A DNA stretch of 34,563 nucleotides from an uncultured Prevotella sp. (GTDB taxonomy: Bacteria > Bacteroidota > Bacteroidia > Bacteroidales > Bacteroidaceae). The stretch spans positions 1 to 34,563 of the forward strand of contig CALUGX010000016.1 in the NCBI GenBank assembly GCA_944320285.1, given 5' to 3'. Position numbers and translations under genes: made by a program. The notes under the pieces are model-generated. The model saw only the letters and a list, made by a program, of their open reading frames with translations. It was not told the DNA's origin and made no database searches. Below, in pieces: positions 1 to 8,234 of the stretch (position 1 is the stretch's first letter; each line of letters starts with the position of its first letter).

Positions 1-1
1 C

Positions 2-1330
2 CCCATACGCTTCCCCTGGCTGAACCCTACGCAGGAACAGGCGGTGAACAACGTGCTGCGCGCAAAGGACGTGGCAATAGTGCACGGGCCGCCGGGCACG
101 GGCAAGACGACCACCCTCGTGGAGGCAATCTACGAGACGCTGCGCCGCGAGAACCAGGTGCTCGTGTGCGCGCAGAGCAATATGGCCGTTGACTGGATTA
201 GCGAACGGCTGGTTGACCGCGGCGTGAACGTGCTGCGCATAGGCAACCCGACGAAGGTGAACGACAAGATGCTGTCGTTCACTTACGAACGACGGTTTGC
301 CGACCACCCTGACTACCCGCAGCTGTGGAGCATCCGCGAGGCCATACGCAAGCTACGCCGGAGCCGTAACAAGCGGCGCGACGAGGGCTATCACCAGAAG
401 CTCGAACGCCTGAAAAGCCGTGCAACGGAGCTTGAAGTGCGCATTAACGCCGAACTGTTCGGCGAGGCGCGCGTAATAGCCTCAACCCTTACGGGCAGTG
501 CCAACCGCCTGTTGGCCGGACAGAAGTTTGGCACGCTCTTCATTGACGAGGCCGCCCAAGCACTTGAAGCGGCGTGCTGGATAGCCATAAGGAAAGCCAC
601 AAGGGTAATACTTGCCGGCGACCACTGCCAGCTGCCGCCAACAGTCAAGAGCATAGCCGCCCTCCGCGGCGGACTGGCGACGACGCTCATGGAGCGCATA
701 GTCAAGCTGAAACCCGACGTGGTGACGCTGCTGAAGACGCAGTACCGCATGAACGAGCGCATCATGCGCTTCTCAAGCGACTGGTTTTACGGCGGGATGG
801 TGGAGGCTGCGCCGCAAATCAAGTACCGCGGAATACTCGACTTGGACATCCCGATGACGTGGCTCGACACGTCGGGAGTGGACGGCAAGGAGGAATTCGT
901 GGGCGAGAGCTTCGGCCGCATTAACCGTGCCGAAGCCGACCTGACGCTCAACGTGCTGCAGGAATACTTCACGAAAATAGGCAAACAGCGCATCCTTGAC
1001 GAGCGCATCGACGTCGGCATAATATCGCCTTACCGCGCGCAGGTGCAGCTGTTGCGGCGGTTGGTGCGCAAGAAGGAGTTTTTCAAGCCCTTCCGCAACC
1101 TCGTCACGGTGAACACGGTGGACGGTTTCCAGGGTCAGGAACGCGACGTCATCATCATATCCCTTGTCCGCGCGAACGCCGAAGGGCAAATAGGCTTCCT
1201 CTCGGACCTGCGCCGAATGAACGTGGCAATAACCCGTGCACGCATGAAACTAATCATAATGGGCGACGTGCCGACGATGACACGCCACCCGTTTTACAAG
1301 AAACTGTATGAATATATCAATGAGAATTAA
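2..1330 (+). CDS. SF1 DNA/RNA helicase (Dna2/NAM7, IGHMBP2-like), 5'-truncated by window edge
   Basis: The frame is open from base 2, so this is the C-terminal ~442 residues of a longer protein whose start lies outside the window; a GTG at 44 is internal. Directly visible are a Q-motif-like LNPTQEQAV (bases 20-46), Walker A GPPGTGKTT (about 89-115), Walker B/motif II DEAAQ (about 545-560), motif III GDHCQLPP (about 619-642), an arginine-containing QYRMNE motif, motif V NTVDGFQGQERD and motif VI VAITRARMK near the C-terminus. These are the signature motifs of superfamily 1B helicases of the Upf1/IGHMBP2/Dna2 group, which unwind nucleic acid using ATP. In Bacteroidetes such proteins are about 600-650 aa and cytoplasmic; the cellular role is not established. 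Family assignment is firm, substrate unknown. Stop TAA at 1328-1330. Confidence 0.93.
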   Translation, partial: PIRFPWLNPTQEQAVNNVLRAKDVAIVHGPPGTGKTTTLVEAIYETLRRENQVLVCAQSNMAVDWISERLVDRGVNVLRIGNPTKVNDKMLSFTYERRFADHPDYPQLWSIREAIRKLRRSRNKRRDEGYHQKLERLKSRATELEVRINAELFGEARVIASTLTGSANRLLAGQKFGTLFIDEAAQALEAACWIAIRKATRVILAGDHCQLPPTVKSIAALRGGLATTLMERIVKLKPDVVTLLKTQYRMNERIMRFSSDWFYGGMVEAAPQIKYRGILDLDIPMTWLDTSGVDGKEEFVGESFGRINRAEADLTLNVLQEYFTKIGKQRILDERIDVGIISPYRAQVQLLRRLVRKKEFFKPFRNLVTVNTVDGFQGQERDVIIISLVRANAEGQIGFLSDLRRMNVAITRARMKLIIMGDVPTMTRHPFYKKLYEYINEN

Positions 1331-1333
1331 ATA

Positions 1334-1454
1334 CCCACACCACCCCTCCTGAAGGGAGGGAGCCTGATTACCTACCGTACATTATATGATTGTTATTGCC
1401 CGTAAACATTAAAAGCATATTAAGCTCCCTCCCTCCGGAAGGGTTGTGGTGGGT
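1334..1454. repeat. Imperfect inverted-repeat element, about 121 bp
   Basis: C-rich arm CACACCACCCCTCCTGAAG continuing as GGAGGGAGCC (1337-1364) is matched in inverted orientation by AGCTCCCTCCCTCCGGAAGG followed by GTTGTGGTGGG (1424-1453), with an A/T-rich centre. Overall length and arm length resemble the element at 23417-23532, but the arm sequence differs. It fills nearly the whole 140-bp gap between the helicase and the next gene and could fold in read-through RNA. Confidence 0.6.
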
Positions 1455-1470
1455 GAAAATTAGATAGATT

Positions 1471-1869
1471 ATGCTCCAACGCGACTATATACAACGGCTT
1501 ATCCGCGAGTTCTTCGCGGCATTACACAGGCTGGTAGAGAAGAATGAGGCAGGCGAAAAGCAGGAGGAAATGCGCCGCCTGTTCGCCCAATACTTAGGCG
1601 ATTACGACCTTTACCACATAGGGACGATAGACGATGTGATGCAATCGTTCGTGAAATATCCTGAGGAAGAACGGTTAAGCCGCATGGAAATGCTGGCCGA
1701 GCTGTATTATGCCGAAGCCGACTGGCTGAACGAACCTTTGCATTCGGAGGTGCTCAACCGCGCTTTCGCGCTCTACGATTTCGTAGACCGGCACAGCCGC
1801 ACATACTCGCCCGACAGACTGAAAAAGATGAAAGACATCGGCGCACGCCGCAAAGAAGTTTCTGATTGA
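1471..1869 (+). CDS. Conserved small protein of unknown function (DUF6483-like)
   Basis: A 132-aa, soluble, strongly helical and charged protein with no signal peptide or membrane segment. The N-terminus MLQRDYIQRLIREFFAAL resembles, from memory, the start of DUF6483 proteins, small Firmicutes/Bacteroidetes proteins of unknown function; I cannot confirm this without a profile search. Its length fits that family. The second half (YYAEADWLNEPLHSEVL, then FALYDFVDRHSRTYS) has the look of TPR-type helices. The gene follows the helicase in the same direction after an inverted-repeat element, and no convincing TAnnTTTG promoter lies directly upstream, so it may be read through from the helicase. 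A 22-bp repeat array that can act as a terminator starts right after the stop codon. Confidence 0.75.
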   Translation: MLQRDYIQRLIREFFAALHRLVEKNEAGEKQEEMRRLFAQYLGDYDLYHIGTIDDVMQSFVKYPEEERLSRMEMLAELYYAEADWLNEPLHSEVLNRAFALYDFVDRHSRTYSPDRLKKMKDIGARRKEVSD

Positions 1870-1870
1870 T

Positions 1871-1951
1871 GCCCTTTCGCATTGCAAAAGGGCACAAACG
1901 GCACGCTAAAAGGGCACCTTTCACAGGCTGAAAGGTGCCCTTTTGCAAAAC
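1871..1951. repeat. 22-bp-period palindromic array, copy A (also terminator-like)
   Basis: Fifteen-base units spaced by seven bases: AAAAGGGCACAAACG (1886-1900), GCACGCT, AAAAGGGCACCTTTC (1908-1922), ACAGGCT, GAAAGGTGCCCTTTT (1930-1944), with a half unit CCCTTTC before 1879. Units 1908-1922 and 1930-1944 are exact reverse complements, giving a 15-bp stem with a 7-nt loop and T run, a plausible intrinsic terminator for the gene ending at 1869. Member of the family also at 5534, 16714, 21939, 26050 and 32692. Confidence 0.85.
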
Positions 1952-1959
1952 TGACGGCA

Positions 1960-2301
1960 AGCAAACTTCAAAAGTGCAGTCGCGGCCGGCTTTACATATA
2001 TCAAAAAATCAGGCTTTGCGGGCACAAAACAAGGTTTTAAACATACAGTCAACACTAAAAGCGTTAACTTTGCCGAAGAACATATCGAAACATTTTCCAA
2101 TCCCGAATTGAGGCTTGTTTTCCGGATTTTTTCTCCACCGGAACAAGGAGTGCGAATGGCTGCGGTGACGGATGACGACGGAGGAACAAGCCAAAAAGGG
2201 ACTCAAAGAGAGAGGGGAAAGACACGATGTGGAAAAAGTTTAAATAAATTCGCAGTCTTAGTAAAGTATCAATATCAACCTAAAAAACGAAGTATCACAG
2301 T
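1960..2301 (+). other. Intergenic region and long 5' leader of ndh
   Basis: About 340 bases without a credible gene. It holds the promoter-like element at 2065-2072 and, if that is used, a leader of about 220 nt. Within the leader GGCTTGTT (2112-2119, continuing into TTCCGG) can pair either with CCGGAACAAG (2138-2147) or with AACAAGCC (2185-2192), two mutually exclusive folds. A 65-codon open frame from 2108 overlapping the ndh start shows no recognisable family and is not called. Confidence 0.5.
2065..2072 (+). promoter_or_regulatory. Bacteroidetes-type -7 element (TAACTTTG) for ndh
   Basis: Matches TAnnTTTG, the primary sigma factor -7 consensus of Bacteroidetes, in the only long gap upstream of ndh. 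No clear TTG at the -33 spacing is seen, so the match is moderate. Confidence 0.5.
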
Positions 2302-3642
2302 ATGAGTCTGAACATCGACAAGGGAGGCAAGAAGCGTGTAGTGATAGTGGGAGGCGGCTTCAGCGGCCTGAAAGTGGCCAACAAGCTGAAGCACTCCGGT
2401 CTGCAAGTGGTGTTGATAGACCGTAACAACTACCACCAGTTTCCCCCGCTGATTTACCAAGTGGCGTCGGCGGGCATGGAGCCAAGCTCAATATCTTTCC
2501 CGTTCAGAAAGATATTCCAGCACAGCAAGGACATTTACTTCCGTATGGCGGAGCTGAGGGCGATATATCCGGAGAAGAAAATAATACAGACTTCTATCGG
2601 AAAGGTAGACTACGACTACCTTGTACTGGCCGCCGGCACCACCACCAACTTCTACGGCAACAAGAACGTGGAGACCGAGGCCATGCCGATGAAGACCGTG
2701 GCCGAGGCTATGGGCCTGCAAAACGCGATACTGGCCAACATCGAGAGGGCAATAACGTGCGCCACGAAAGTGGAACAGCAAGAACTGCTCAACGTCGTGA
2801 TAGTGGGCGGCGGAGCCACCGGTGTAGAGGTTGCGGGCGTGCTTTCGGAAATGAAGCGCACCGTGCTGCCGCACGACTATCCCGACCTCGACCCAAGCCT
2901 GATGAACATTTACCTGATAGAGGCTGGCAACAGGCTGCTGTCGGGTATGTCGCCTGAATCGTCGGCAGCCGTCGAGAAATTCCTCCGCAACATGGGTGTC
3001 AACGTTCTGTTGAACAAGATGGTGACCGATTATCACGACCACAAGGTAGCCTTGGCGGACGGAAGCGAGATTGCCACGCGCACGTTCATCTGGGTGAGCG
3101 GCGTGGCTGGAAATGCCATCGGAGGAATTGACAAGGAGCATCTTGGCCGCGGACACCGCATAAGAGTGGACCGCTTTAACCGCGTGGAGGGAATGGACTC
3201 GGTGTTCTGCATCGGCGACCAGTGTATCGTAGAGGGTGACGAGGACTATCCCAACGGGCATCCGCAGCTGGCGCAGGTGGCCATCCAGCAGGGCAAAAAC
3301 CTCGCCCGCAACATCAGGCGCATGGAGAAAGGGAAAGACTTAAAGCCGTTCAAATACAAGAACCTCGGCGCGATGGCCACCGTAGGGCGCAACAAGGCCG
3401 TGGCAGAAATGGCCGGATTGAAGATGAGCGGCTTCGTGGCATGGGTGATATGGCTCGTAGTCCACCTGCGCTCGATACTCGGCGTAAGGAACAAGTTGGT
3501 GGTGATGCTTAACTGGATGTGGAATTACTTTAACTACAACCAGTCGCTACGCATGATATTCTACCCCAAGAAGGCCAAGGAAATACAAGAGCGCGAAGCG
3601 CGCGAGGCCGTCACCCACTGGGGAGAAGACCTCAAAGAGTAA
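2302..3642 (+). CDS. ndh: Type II NADH:quinone oxidoreductase (NDH-2)
   Basis: A 446-aa flavoprotein expected to oxidise NADH and reduce the quinone pool without pumping protons, bound to the inner face of the cytoplasmic membrane. Two Rossmann dinucleotide folds are visible: VVIVGGGFSGLKVANKL at residues 13-29 for FAD and VVIVGGGATGVEVAGVL near 167-183 for NADH. A third FAD-contact motif, SVFCIGDQC, lies near residue 297. The C-terminal part (GFVAWVIWLVVHLRSILGVR and the following aromatic-rich stretch) is the membrane-associating region typical of the family, and length is normal. It stands alone as a transcription unit: promoter-like element and long leader upstream, strong hairpin downstream at 3670-3700, next gene on the opposite strand. 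Family assignment is near certain; substrate specificity is inferred from the family. Confidence 0.95.
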   Translation: MSLNIDKGGKKRVVIVGGGFSGLKVANKLKHSGLQVVLIDRNNYHQFPPLIYQVASAGMEPSSISFPFRKIFQHSKDIYFRMAELRAIYPEKKIIQTSIGKVDYDYLVLAAGTTTNFYGNKNVETEAMPMKTVAEAMGLQNAILANIERAITCATKVEQQELLNVVIVGGGATGVEVAGVLSEMKRTVLPHDYPDLDPSLMNIYLIEAGNRLLSGMSPESSAAVEKFLRNMGVNVLLNKMVTDYHDHKVALADGSEIATRTFIWVSGVAGNAIGGIDKEHLGRGHRIRVDRFNRVEGMDSVFCIGDQCIVEGDEDYPNGHPQLAQVAIQQGKNLARNIRRMEKGKDLKPFKYKNLGAMATVGRNKAVAEMAGLKMSGFVAWVIWLVVHLRSILGVRNKLVVMLNWMWNYFNYNQSLRMIFYPKKAKEIQEREAREAVTHWGEDLKE

Positions 3643-3669
3643 CCTTCGCACGGAACAGCAGAAAGACAC

Positions 3670-3700
3670 GGAGAGCCCGTCCGCATGGAACGGGCTCTCC
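3670..3700. terminator. Hairpin terminator between convergent ndh and HAD gene
   Basis: GGAGAGCCCGT (3670-3680) pairs perfectly with ACGGGCTCTCC (3690-3700) over a 9-nt loop, followed by GCAGTTT. The T tract is weak, but the 11-bp GC-rich stem sits just after the ndh stop. Confidence 0.75.
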
Positions 3701-3765
3701 GCAGTTTAATGGCAGGGGGCTTCCATTATCATGAATTTCTGTAACTATTACAATTTACACGGCTG

Positions 3766-4548
3766 CTAAATCAGCCCGAAATGCTCAAGGGCGTTCTTGA
3801 TGCCGTCGTCGTCAACGGAAGTGGTGACATAATCAGCCACGGCCTTCACCTCGTCCGTGGCGTTGCCCATAGCCACACCCACGCCCGCCGCGCTGATTAT
3901 CGGCTTGTCGTTGCCGCCGTCGCCGAAGGCAATCGTCTCGTTGACATCTATGCCGAGGCCGTCGGCAATAGTCAGCAGGGCCGTGCCCTTGTCGGCACCG
4001 CGCGCCGTTATGTCGGCAAAGTCGGGATACCAGCGCGCAGAGACGCAGCCCGGCATCATGGGCATCAGCCGCCGCTCGGTGTCAATGTCGATGATTGGCG
4101 TAAACTGAATGACGCCCTCGCGCAGCACGTCCTCCACATCAACGCCCTCGCCAAGGTAGCTGACGTTGAGCATCTGGCGGTAAAGGCGGTCTACGTCGGG
4201 CGTAGGGTTGATGACGGTAAGGTCGTCCACACCCACCACGAGCGTGGCGAAGCCCAACTCGCCAGACTTGCGGACGAAGGCGCGCGCCTCTCCGTCGGGA
4301 ATTGTCAGGCAGCGCACCACGCGGCTTCCAACCGTACAGTAAGCTCCCGTAGCCGTGATGTAACCGTCGATGAGGTGCTCGATGGCACCGAGGTTGTTAA
4401 TCAGGCGCATGGGCCTCCCTGTCGAAATGTACACGCCGATGCCGCGCCGCTTGGCCTCGGCTATGGCGTCGATGGCCGACTGTGGTATTTCGTGGGTGTT
4501 GAAACTGACGAGCGTGCCGTCAATGTCGAAGAACAATGCTTTTATCAT
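3766..4548 (-). CDS. Cof-type HAD-IIB phosphatase
   Basis: A 260-aa cytoplasmic HAD-superfamily hydrolase of the Cof/YidA subfamily, which dephosphorylates small phosphorylated metabolites such as sugar phosphates. Motif I FDIDGT places the nucleophile and acid Asp at residues 8 and 10, motif II is the Thr of YISTGRP (Thr43), motif III Lys is in RGADKG (Lys187), and motif IV is FGDGGND (Asp210, Asp214). The C2B cap between motifs II and III (residues 50-180) is of usual size. All catalytic residues are present, so it is expected to be active; the actual substrate cannot be read from sequence. It is transcribed from its own probable promoter at 4655-4662 with a leader of about 100 nt, divergent from the alkD-like gene. 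Confidence 0.9.
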   Translation of the reverse strand: MIKALFFDIDGTLVSFNTHEIPQSAIDAIAEAKRRGIGVYISTGRPMRLINNLGAIEHLIDGYITATGAYCTVGSRVVRCLTIPDGEARAFVRKSGELGFATLVVGVDDLTVINPTPDVDRLYRQMLNVSYLGEGVDVEDVLREGVIQFTPIIDIDTERRLMPMMPGCVSARWYPDFADITARGADKGTALLTIADGLGIDVNETIAFGDGGNDKPIISAAGVGVAMGNATDEVKAVADYVTTSVDDDGIKNALEHFGLI

Positions 4549-4654
4549 AAGTGTAAGTTTGTAGTTAAGGAGATGAGGAGCGGAAAAGTAAGTAGTAAGT
4601 AAAAATGCCCTGCACCTAACCTTTTCACCTTCTCACTTTTTCGCCTTTCCATTG

Positions 4655-4662
4655 CAAAATTA
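4655..4662 (-). promoter_or_regulatory. -7 element (TAATTTTG on minus) for the HAD gene
   Basis: TAnnTTTG match on the minus strand in the divergent gap, about 107 bases upstream of the HAD start codon at 4548. Confidence 0.6.
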
Positions 4663-4707
4663 CGCTTTTTACCACTCGCATTATTTCTGCATATTATAAT
4701 AAATGTT

Positions 4708-4715
4708 TATTTTTG
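4708..4715 (+). promoter_or_regulatory. -7 element (TATTTTTG) for the alkD-like gene
   Basis: TAnnTTTG match in an A/T-rich stretch. It overlaps the first possible ATG (4703), so transcription should begin after that ATG; this decides in favour of the start at 4754. Confidence 0.7.
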
Positions 4716-4753
4716 CCTACAGATACGCATTTCTTGACCTAAAACAAACGTTT

Positions 4754-5491
4754 ATGACTCACAGCTGCAACGATATAACAGCCGAGCTGCGCACCCTCGG
4801 CAACGAAGAGAAAAGCCGCCACCTGAGCAGCTTCTTCAAGACCGGCGAGGGACAATACGGCTACGGAGACAAATTTCTCGGCATTCCCGTGCCGCAGACA
4901 AGGGGCGTGGCCAAGCGGCACAAGGACACTGCGCTGGCCGACGCTGTAGCCCTGCTGTCCTCTGAATGGCACGAGGCAAGGCTCTGCGCCCTGCTAATCA
5001 TGGCTGAGAAGATGAAGAAGGCTCGGAACGACGACGCCCGCCGGATATTCGACACATACCTCGACAACACGGCGCACATCAACAACTGGGACCTCGTAGA
5101 CCTCTCAGCGCCTTACATTGCCGGCAGATACCTCCTATACAAGCCGCGCGACGTGCTCTACAAGCTGGCCGCCAGTCACCTGCTTTGGGACAACCGCATA
5201 GCCATTGTATCGACCTACACTTTCATAAAAAACAATGACTTGGACGACACCTTCAGCCTCGCACAGCTGCTGCTCGGCCACAAGCACGACTTGATGCACA
5301 AGGCCGTGGGCTGGATGTTGCGCGAGGCAGGCAAGCGTGACATGGCCCGTCTGCGCGCCTTCGTTGACAGCCACTGGCACGAAATGCCGCGCACCATGCT
5401 TCGATACGCCATAGAGAAATACCCCGAAGACGAACGGCGGAGCGTGCTGGAGAGGAAGGTTAAGAGCAAATCAGCAGCTATGGCAAGATAA
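4754..5491 (+). CDS. AlkD-like DNA alkylation repair protein (HEAT-repeat DNA glycosylase)
   Basis: A 245-aa all-helical protein of the AlkC/AlkD family, which excises alkylated bases such as 3-methyl and 7-methyl purines using stacked HEAT-like repeats. Residues known to be critical in Bacillus cereus AlkD (Trp109, Asp113, Trp187) have clear counterparts: Trp112 and Asp116 in NNWDLVD and Trp187 in AVGWMLREAG, so it is likely active. A frame extension to ATG 4703 exists, but the promoter-like element at 4708-4715 overlaps it, and MTHSCNDITAELRTLG fits the family's normal N-terminus, so 4754 is chosen. The gene is probably monocistronic: it is followed by repeat array B, whose last hairpin has a run of six T. 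Confidence 0.9.
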   Translation: MTHSCNDITAELRTLGNEEKSRHLSSFFKTGEGQYGYGDKFLGIPVPQTRGVAKRHKDTALADAVALLSSEWHEARLCALLIMAEKMKKARNDDARRIFDTYLDNTAHINNWDLVDLSAPYIAGRYLLYKPRDVLYKLAASHLLWDNRIAIVSTYTFIKNNDLDDTFSLAQLLLGHKHDLMHKAVGWMLREAGKRDMARLRAFVDSHWHEMPRTMLRYAIEKYPEDERRSVLERKVKSKSAAMAR

Positions 5492-5533
5492 AACGTAACA
5501 ACTTAGTGTACAGCATATTACAAACAACCATAC

Positions 5534-5616
5534 AAAAGGTGGCAAATTGCGTTGCAATTTGCCACCTTTTAGCGTGTGAAAAGCCACCTTTTGCAATGTA
5601 AAAGGTGGCTTTTTTA
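5534..5616. repeat. 22-bp-period palindromic array, copy B (terminator-like)
   Basis: Units AAAAGGTGGCAAATT (5534-5548), AATTTGCCACCTTTT (5556-5570), GAAAAGCCACCTTTT (5578-5592) and AAAAGGTGGCTTTTT (5600-5614), each separated by exactly seven bases (GCGTTGC, AGCGTGT, GCAATGT). Unit 1 is the exact reverse complement of unit 2, and unit 3 of unit 4 apart from the outermost base, so two consecutive 15-bp hairpins can form. The last ends in T6, a good intrinsic terminator for the alkD-like gene. Confidence 0.88.
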
Positions 5617-5649
5617 TGTGCAGCAACACTGTATCTCCATGATTTTTCG

Positions 5650-5657
5650 TAATTTTG
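5650..5657 (+). promoter_or_regulatory. -7 element (TAATTTTG) for argS
   Basis: TAnnTTTG match about 80 bases upstream of the argS start, just past repeat array B. The leader between holds TTAATTCTTAATTC-type A/T repeats also seen at 18045-18191. Confidence 0.65.
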
Positions 5658-5736
5658 CACGCGATAACAAGCAACATCACAAATAACAAAGTCATATTTT
5701 CTTAATTCTTAATTCATAACTCTTAATTATACAAAG

Positions 5737-7554
5737 ATGAATATCGCAAGCGAAATAAGCCGCTCGGTGCTTGCCGCCGTGAAAGCTCTCTACGGACAGG
5801 ACGTGCCCGGAAAGATGATACAGTTGCAGAAGACGAAGCGAGAATTTGAAGGACACCTGACGCTGGTGGTGTTCCCCCTGCTGAAGACGTCTCGCAAAAA
5901 GCCGGAGGAGACGGCCGAGGACATAGGCCGGTGGCTCGTGGAGAACGAGAAGGCAGTGGCCTCGTACAACGTCGTAAAAGGCTTTCTGAACCTCACGGTG
6001 TCGCCCCTGGCATGGCTGTCGCTGCTCGGCGACATCAACGCCGACGAGCATTACGGCGAAGTGAAGCCGACGGCGGATGCTCCGCTGGTGATGATTGAAT
6101 ACTCGTCGCCCAACACCAACAAGCCGCTCCACCTCGGCCACGTGCGCAACAACCTGCTGGGCTGGAGCCTGGCACAGATAATGCAGGCCAACGGCAACCG
6201 CGTGGTGAAGACCAACATTGTGAACGACCGAGGCATACACATCTGCAAGTCGATGCTGGCCTGGCTGAAATACGGAGGCGGCGAGACGCCCGAAACGAGC
6301 GGGAAGAAGGGAGACCACCTGATAGGCGACTACTATGTGGCCTTCGACAAGCACTACCGCGAGGAGGTGAAGGAGCTGAAAGCTCAATACATGAATGACG
6401 GTATGGCCGAAGAGGAGGCCGAGAAGAAAGCCAAGGACGAGGCTCCGCTCATCAAGGAGGCTCACGAGATGCTCGTGAAATGGGAGCAGGGCGACCCGGA
6501 GGTGCGCGCCCTGTGGGAGAAGATGAATTCCTGGGTGTACGCCGGTTTCGACGAGACGTATAAGGCTCTCGGCGTAGGCTTCGACAAAATCTATTACGAA
6601 TCGCAGACTTACCTGAAAGGAAAGGCCAAGGTGGAGGAGGGTCTTGAGAAGGGGCTTTTCTTCCGCAAAGAGGACGGCAGCGTATGGGCCGACCTCACGG
6701 ACGAGGGCCTCGACCAGAAGCTTTTGCTCCGCTCTGACGGCACGTCGGTCTACATGACGCAGGACATCGGCACCGCCGAGATGCGCTTTGCAGACTACCC
6801 GATAGACAAGATGATTTACGTAGTCGGCAACGAGCAGAACTACCACTTCCAGGTTCTCTCCATCCTGCTCGACCGTCTCGGCTTCAAGTGGGGCAAGGAG
6901 CTTGTGCACTTCTCCTACGGAATGGTGGAACTGCCCAACGGGAAGATGAAGAGCCGCGAGGGAACGGTGGTTGACGCCGACGACCTCATTGCCGAAATGA
7001 TAAAGGACGCGCGCCAGACGAGCGAGGAACTGGGCAAGTTCAGCGACATGACCGATGACGAACGCGCGAACGTGGCGCGCATAGTGGGCATGGGCGCGCT
7101 CAAGTATTTCATCCTCAAGGTTGACGCAAGGAAGAATATGCTGTTCAACCCGGAGGAGTCAATCGACTTCAACGGCAACACAGGCCCGTTCATCCAGTAC
7201 ACTTACGCGCGCATCCGCAGCATAATGCGCAAGGCCGCAGAACAGGGCATCAGCCTGCCCCCGACGCTCGACGGCGCGTATCCCGTAAACCAGAAGGAGA
7301 CCGAGCTCATCCAGAAAATGGCCGAATACGGCACCGCTGTGCGTCAGGCCGGCACGGACTACAGTCCCAGCGGCATAGCCAACTACTGCTACGAGCTGAC
7401 CAAGGAGTTCAACCAGTTCTACCATGACTACAGCATCCTCAACGCCGACAGCGACGAGGAGAAAATCCTCCGTCTGGTTCTTGCAGCTAACGTGGCAAAG
7501 ACCTTGAAAAACGGTATGGCTCTTCTGGGCATCGAAATGCCGGAGCGTATGTAA
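5737..7554 (+). CDS. argS: Arginyl-tRNA synthetase
   Basis: A 605-aa class I aminoacyl-tRNA synthetase that charges tRNA-Arg with arginine in the cytoplasm. The N-terminal Add1-like domain (residues 1-90) is followed by the HIGH-type signature NTNKPLHLGHVRNN (HLGH 132-135), the Rossmann catalytic core with YMTQDIGTA, the KMSK-like loop GKMKSREGTVV near residue 405, and the C-terminal DALR anticodon-binding domain from about residue 485. Length matches the Bacteroidetes family. Its own promoter-like element lies at 5650-5657 and a large hairpin follows the stop at 7566-7627. Confidence 0.97.
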   Translation: MNIASEISRSVLAAVKALYGQDVPGKMIQLQKTKREFEGHLTLVVFPLLKTSRKKPEETAEDIGRWLVENEKAVASYNVVKGFLNLTVSPLAWLSLLGDINADEHYGEVKPTADAPLVMIEYSSPNTNKPLHLGHVRNNLLGWSLAQIMQANGNRVVKTNIVNDRGIHICKSMLAWLKYGGGETPETSGKKGDHLIGDYYVAFDKHYREEVKELKAQYMNDGMAEEEAEKKAKDEAPLIKEAHEMLVKWEQGDPEVRALWEKMNSWVYAGFDETYKALGVGFDKIYYESQTYLKGKAKVEEGLEKGLFFRKEDGSVWADLTDEGLDQKLLLRSDGTSVYMTQDIGTAEMRFADYPIDKMIYVVGNEQNYHFQVLSILLDRLGFKWGKELVHFSYGMVELPNGKMKSREGTVVDADDLIAEMIKDARQTSEELGKFSDMTDDERANVARIVGMGALKYFILKVDARKNMLFNPEESIDFNGNTGPFIQYTYARIRSIMRKAAEQGISLPPTLDGAYPVNQKETELIQKMAEYGTAVRQAGTDYSPSGIANYCYELTKEFNQFYHDYSILNADSDEEKILRLVLAANVAKTLKNGMALLGIEMPERM

Positions 7555-7565
7555 TAATGAAATGA

Positions 7566-7627
7566 AAATGAATAATGAAAAAATGGACAATCGCGGATGA
7601 TTATCCATTTTTTCATTATTCATTTTT
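7566..7627. terminator. Long A/T-rich hairpin after argS
   Basis: AAAATGAATAATGAAAAAAT plus GGA (7566-7588) pairs exactly with its reverse complement at 7605-7627 around a 16-nt centre, 23 bp in all, followed by TTTC. It is a terminator-like structure and argues against starting the next gene at an ATG at 7575 inside the stem. Confidence 0.75.
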
Positions 7628-7643
7628 TCATAAAAAAGATTGT

Positions 7644-8111
7644 ATGTCAAGTGATTTGATTAACCCACCCGATTATCGTAATGACACGGTGCTTCCTCTT
7701 CCGAAGGAGGTCAGTGCCGATGCGTGGGCCGTGGATGCGGCTTGCAGTGGCAATCCCGGCAAGATGGAGTACCGCGGAATAGACCTGGCCACGGGCGCGC
7801 AAGTGTTCCACTTCGGCCCCGTCTACGGCACCAACAACATCGGCGAGTTCCTCGCCATAGTGCACGCCCTGGCCCTCATGGAGCAGAAAGGGCTGCAAAA
7901 AACCATTTACAGCGACAGCTTCACGGCGATAACGTGGGTGAGAAAAGCGCAATGTAAGACCAAACTGGAACGCAACGCCAAGACCGCCCAGCTACACAAC
8001 GTTATCGGCCGCGCCGAAACTTGGCTGAAGACACACGCCTTCCGCGTACCTGTCATACAATGGGACACGCGCAAGTGGGGCGACATTCCCGCCGACTTCG
8101 GCAGGAAATGA
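7644..8111 (+). CDS. RNase H-fold protein (ribonuclease HI-like)
   Basis: A 155-aa protein with the RNase H catalytic pattern: AVDAACSGNPGKMEYR (Asp31), NNIGEFLAIVHAL (Glu69), IYSDSFTAI (Asp91) and a C-terminal WGDIPADFGRK carrying a late acidic residue. The four acidic positions correspond to the metal-binding DEDD set, so RNA-strand cleavage in RNA:DNA hybrids is the likely activity. There is no N-terminal hybrid-binding (viroplasmin) domain as in many Bacteroidetes RNases H. Start 7644 (MSSDLINPPD) is preferred to 7575, which lies in the argS terminator stem. No clear promoter is seen, so it may depend on read-through from argS. Confidence 0.85.
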   Translation: MSSDLINPPDYRNDTVLPLPKEVSADAWAVDAACSGNPGKMEYRGIDLATGAQVFHFGPVYGTNNIGEFLAIVHALALMEQKGLQKTIYSDSFTAITWVRKAQCKTKLERNAKTAQLHNVIGRAETWLKTHAFRVPVIQWDTRKWGDIPADFGRK

Positions 8112-8187
8112 CTATACCTTTATGGACCGGTACACCCAAAGAACGTTAAAAACACATAACAAAGTAACAACCTAACGGCATTTTCCT

Positions 8188-8195
8188 TACCTTTG
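8188..8195 (+). promoter_or_regulatory. -7 element (TACCTTTG) for the PL9-like gene
   Basis: TAnnTTTG match 39 bases upstream of the start codon, in the 123-bp gap after the RNase H-like gene. Confidence 0.65.
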
Positions 8196-8234
8196 CAAGG
8201 AATATAACTACAAACTATCTAAAACTAAAACAAA

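Noticed and set aside
2108-2305. 65-codon frame in the ndh leader
   Set aside because: No recognisable family, no signal sequence, low-complexity charged composition, and it overlaps the ndh start; more likely leader sequence.
4703-4753. Start of the AlkD-like gene at 4703
   Set aside because: The -7 promoter element overlaps this ATG, so it would not be on the mRNA.
1331-8234. Mobile element or prophage carrying the housekeeping genes
   Set aside because: No integrase, transposase, attachment-site repeat or phage gene is visible; base composition looks even across the region.
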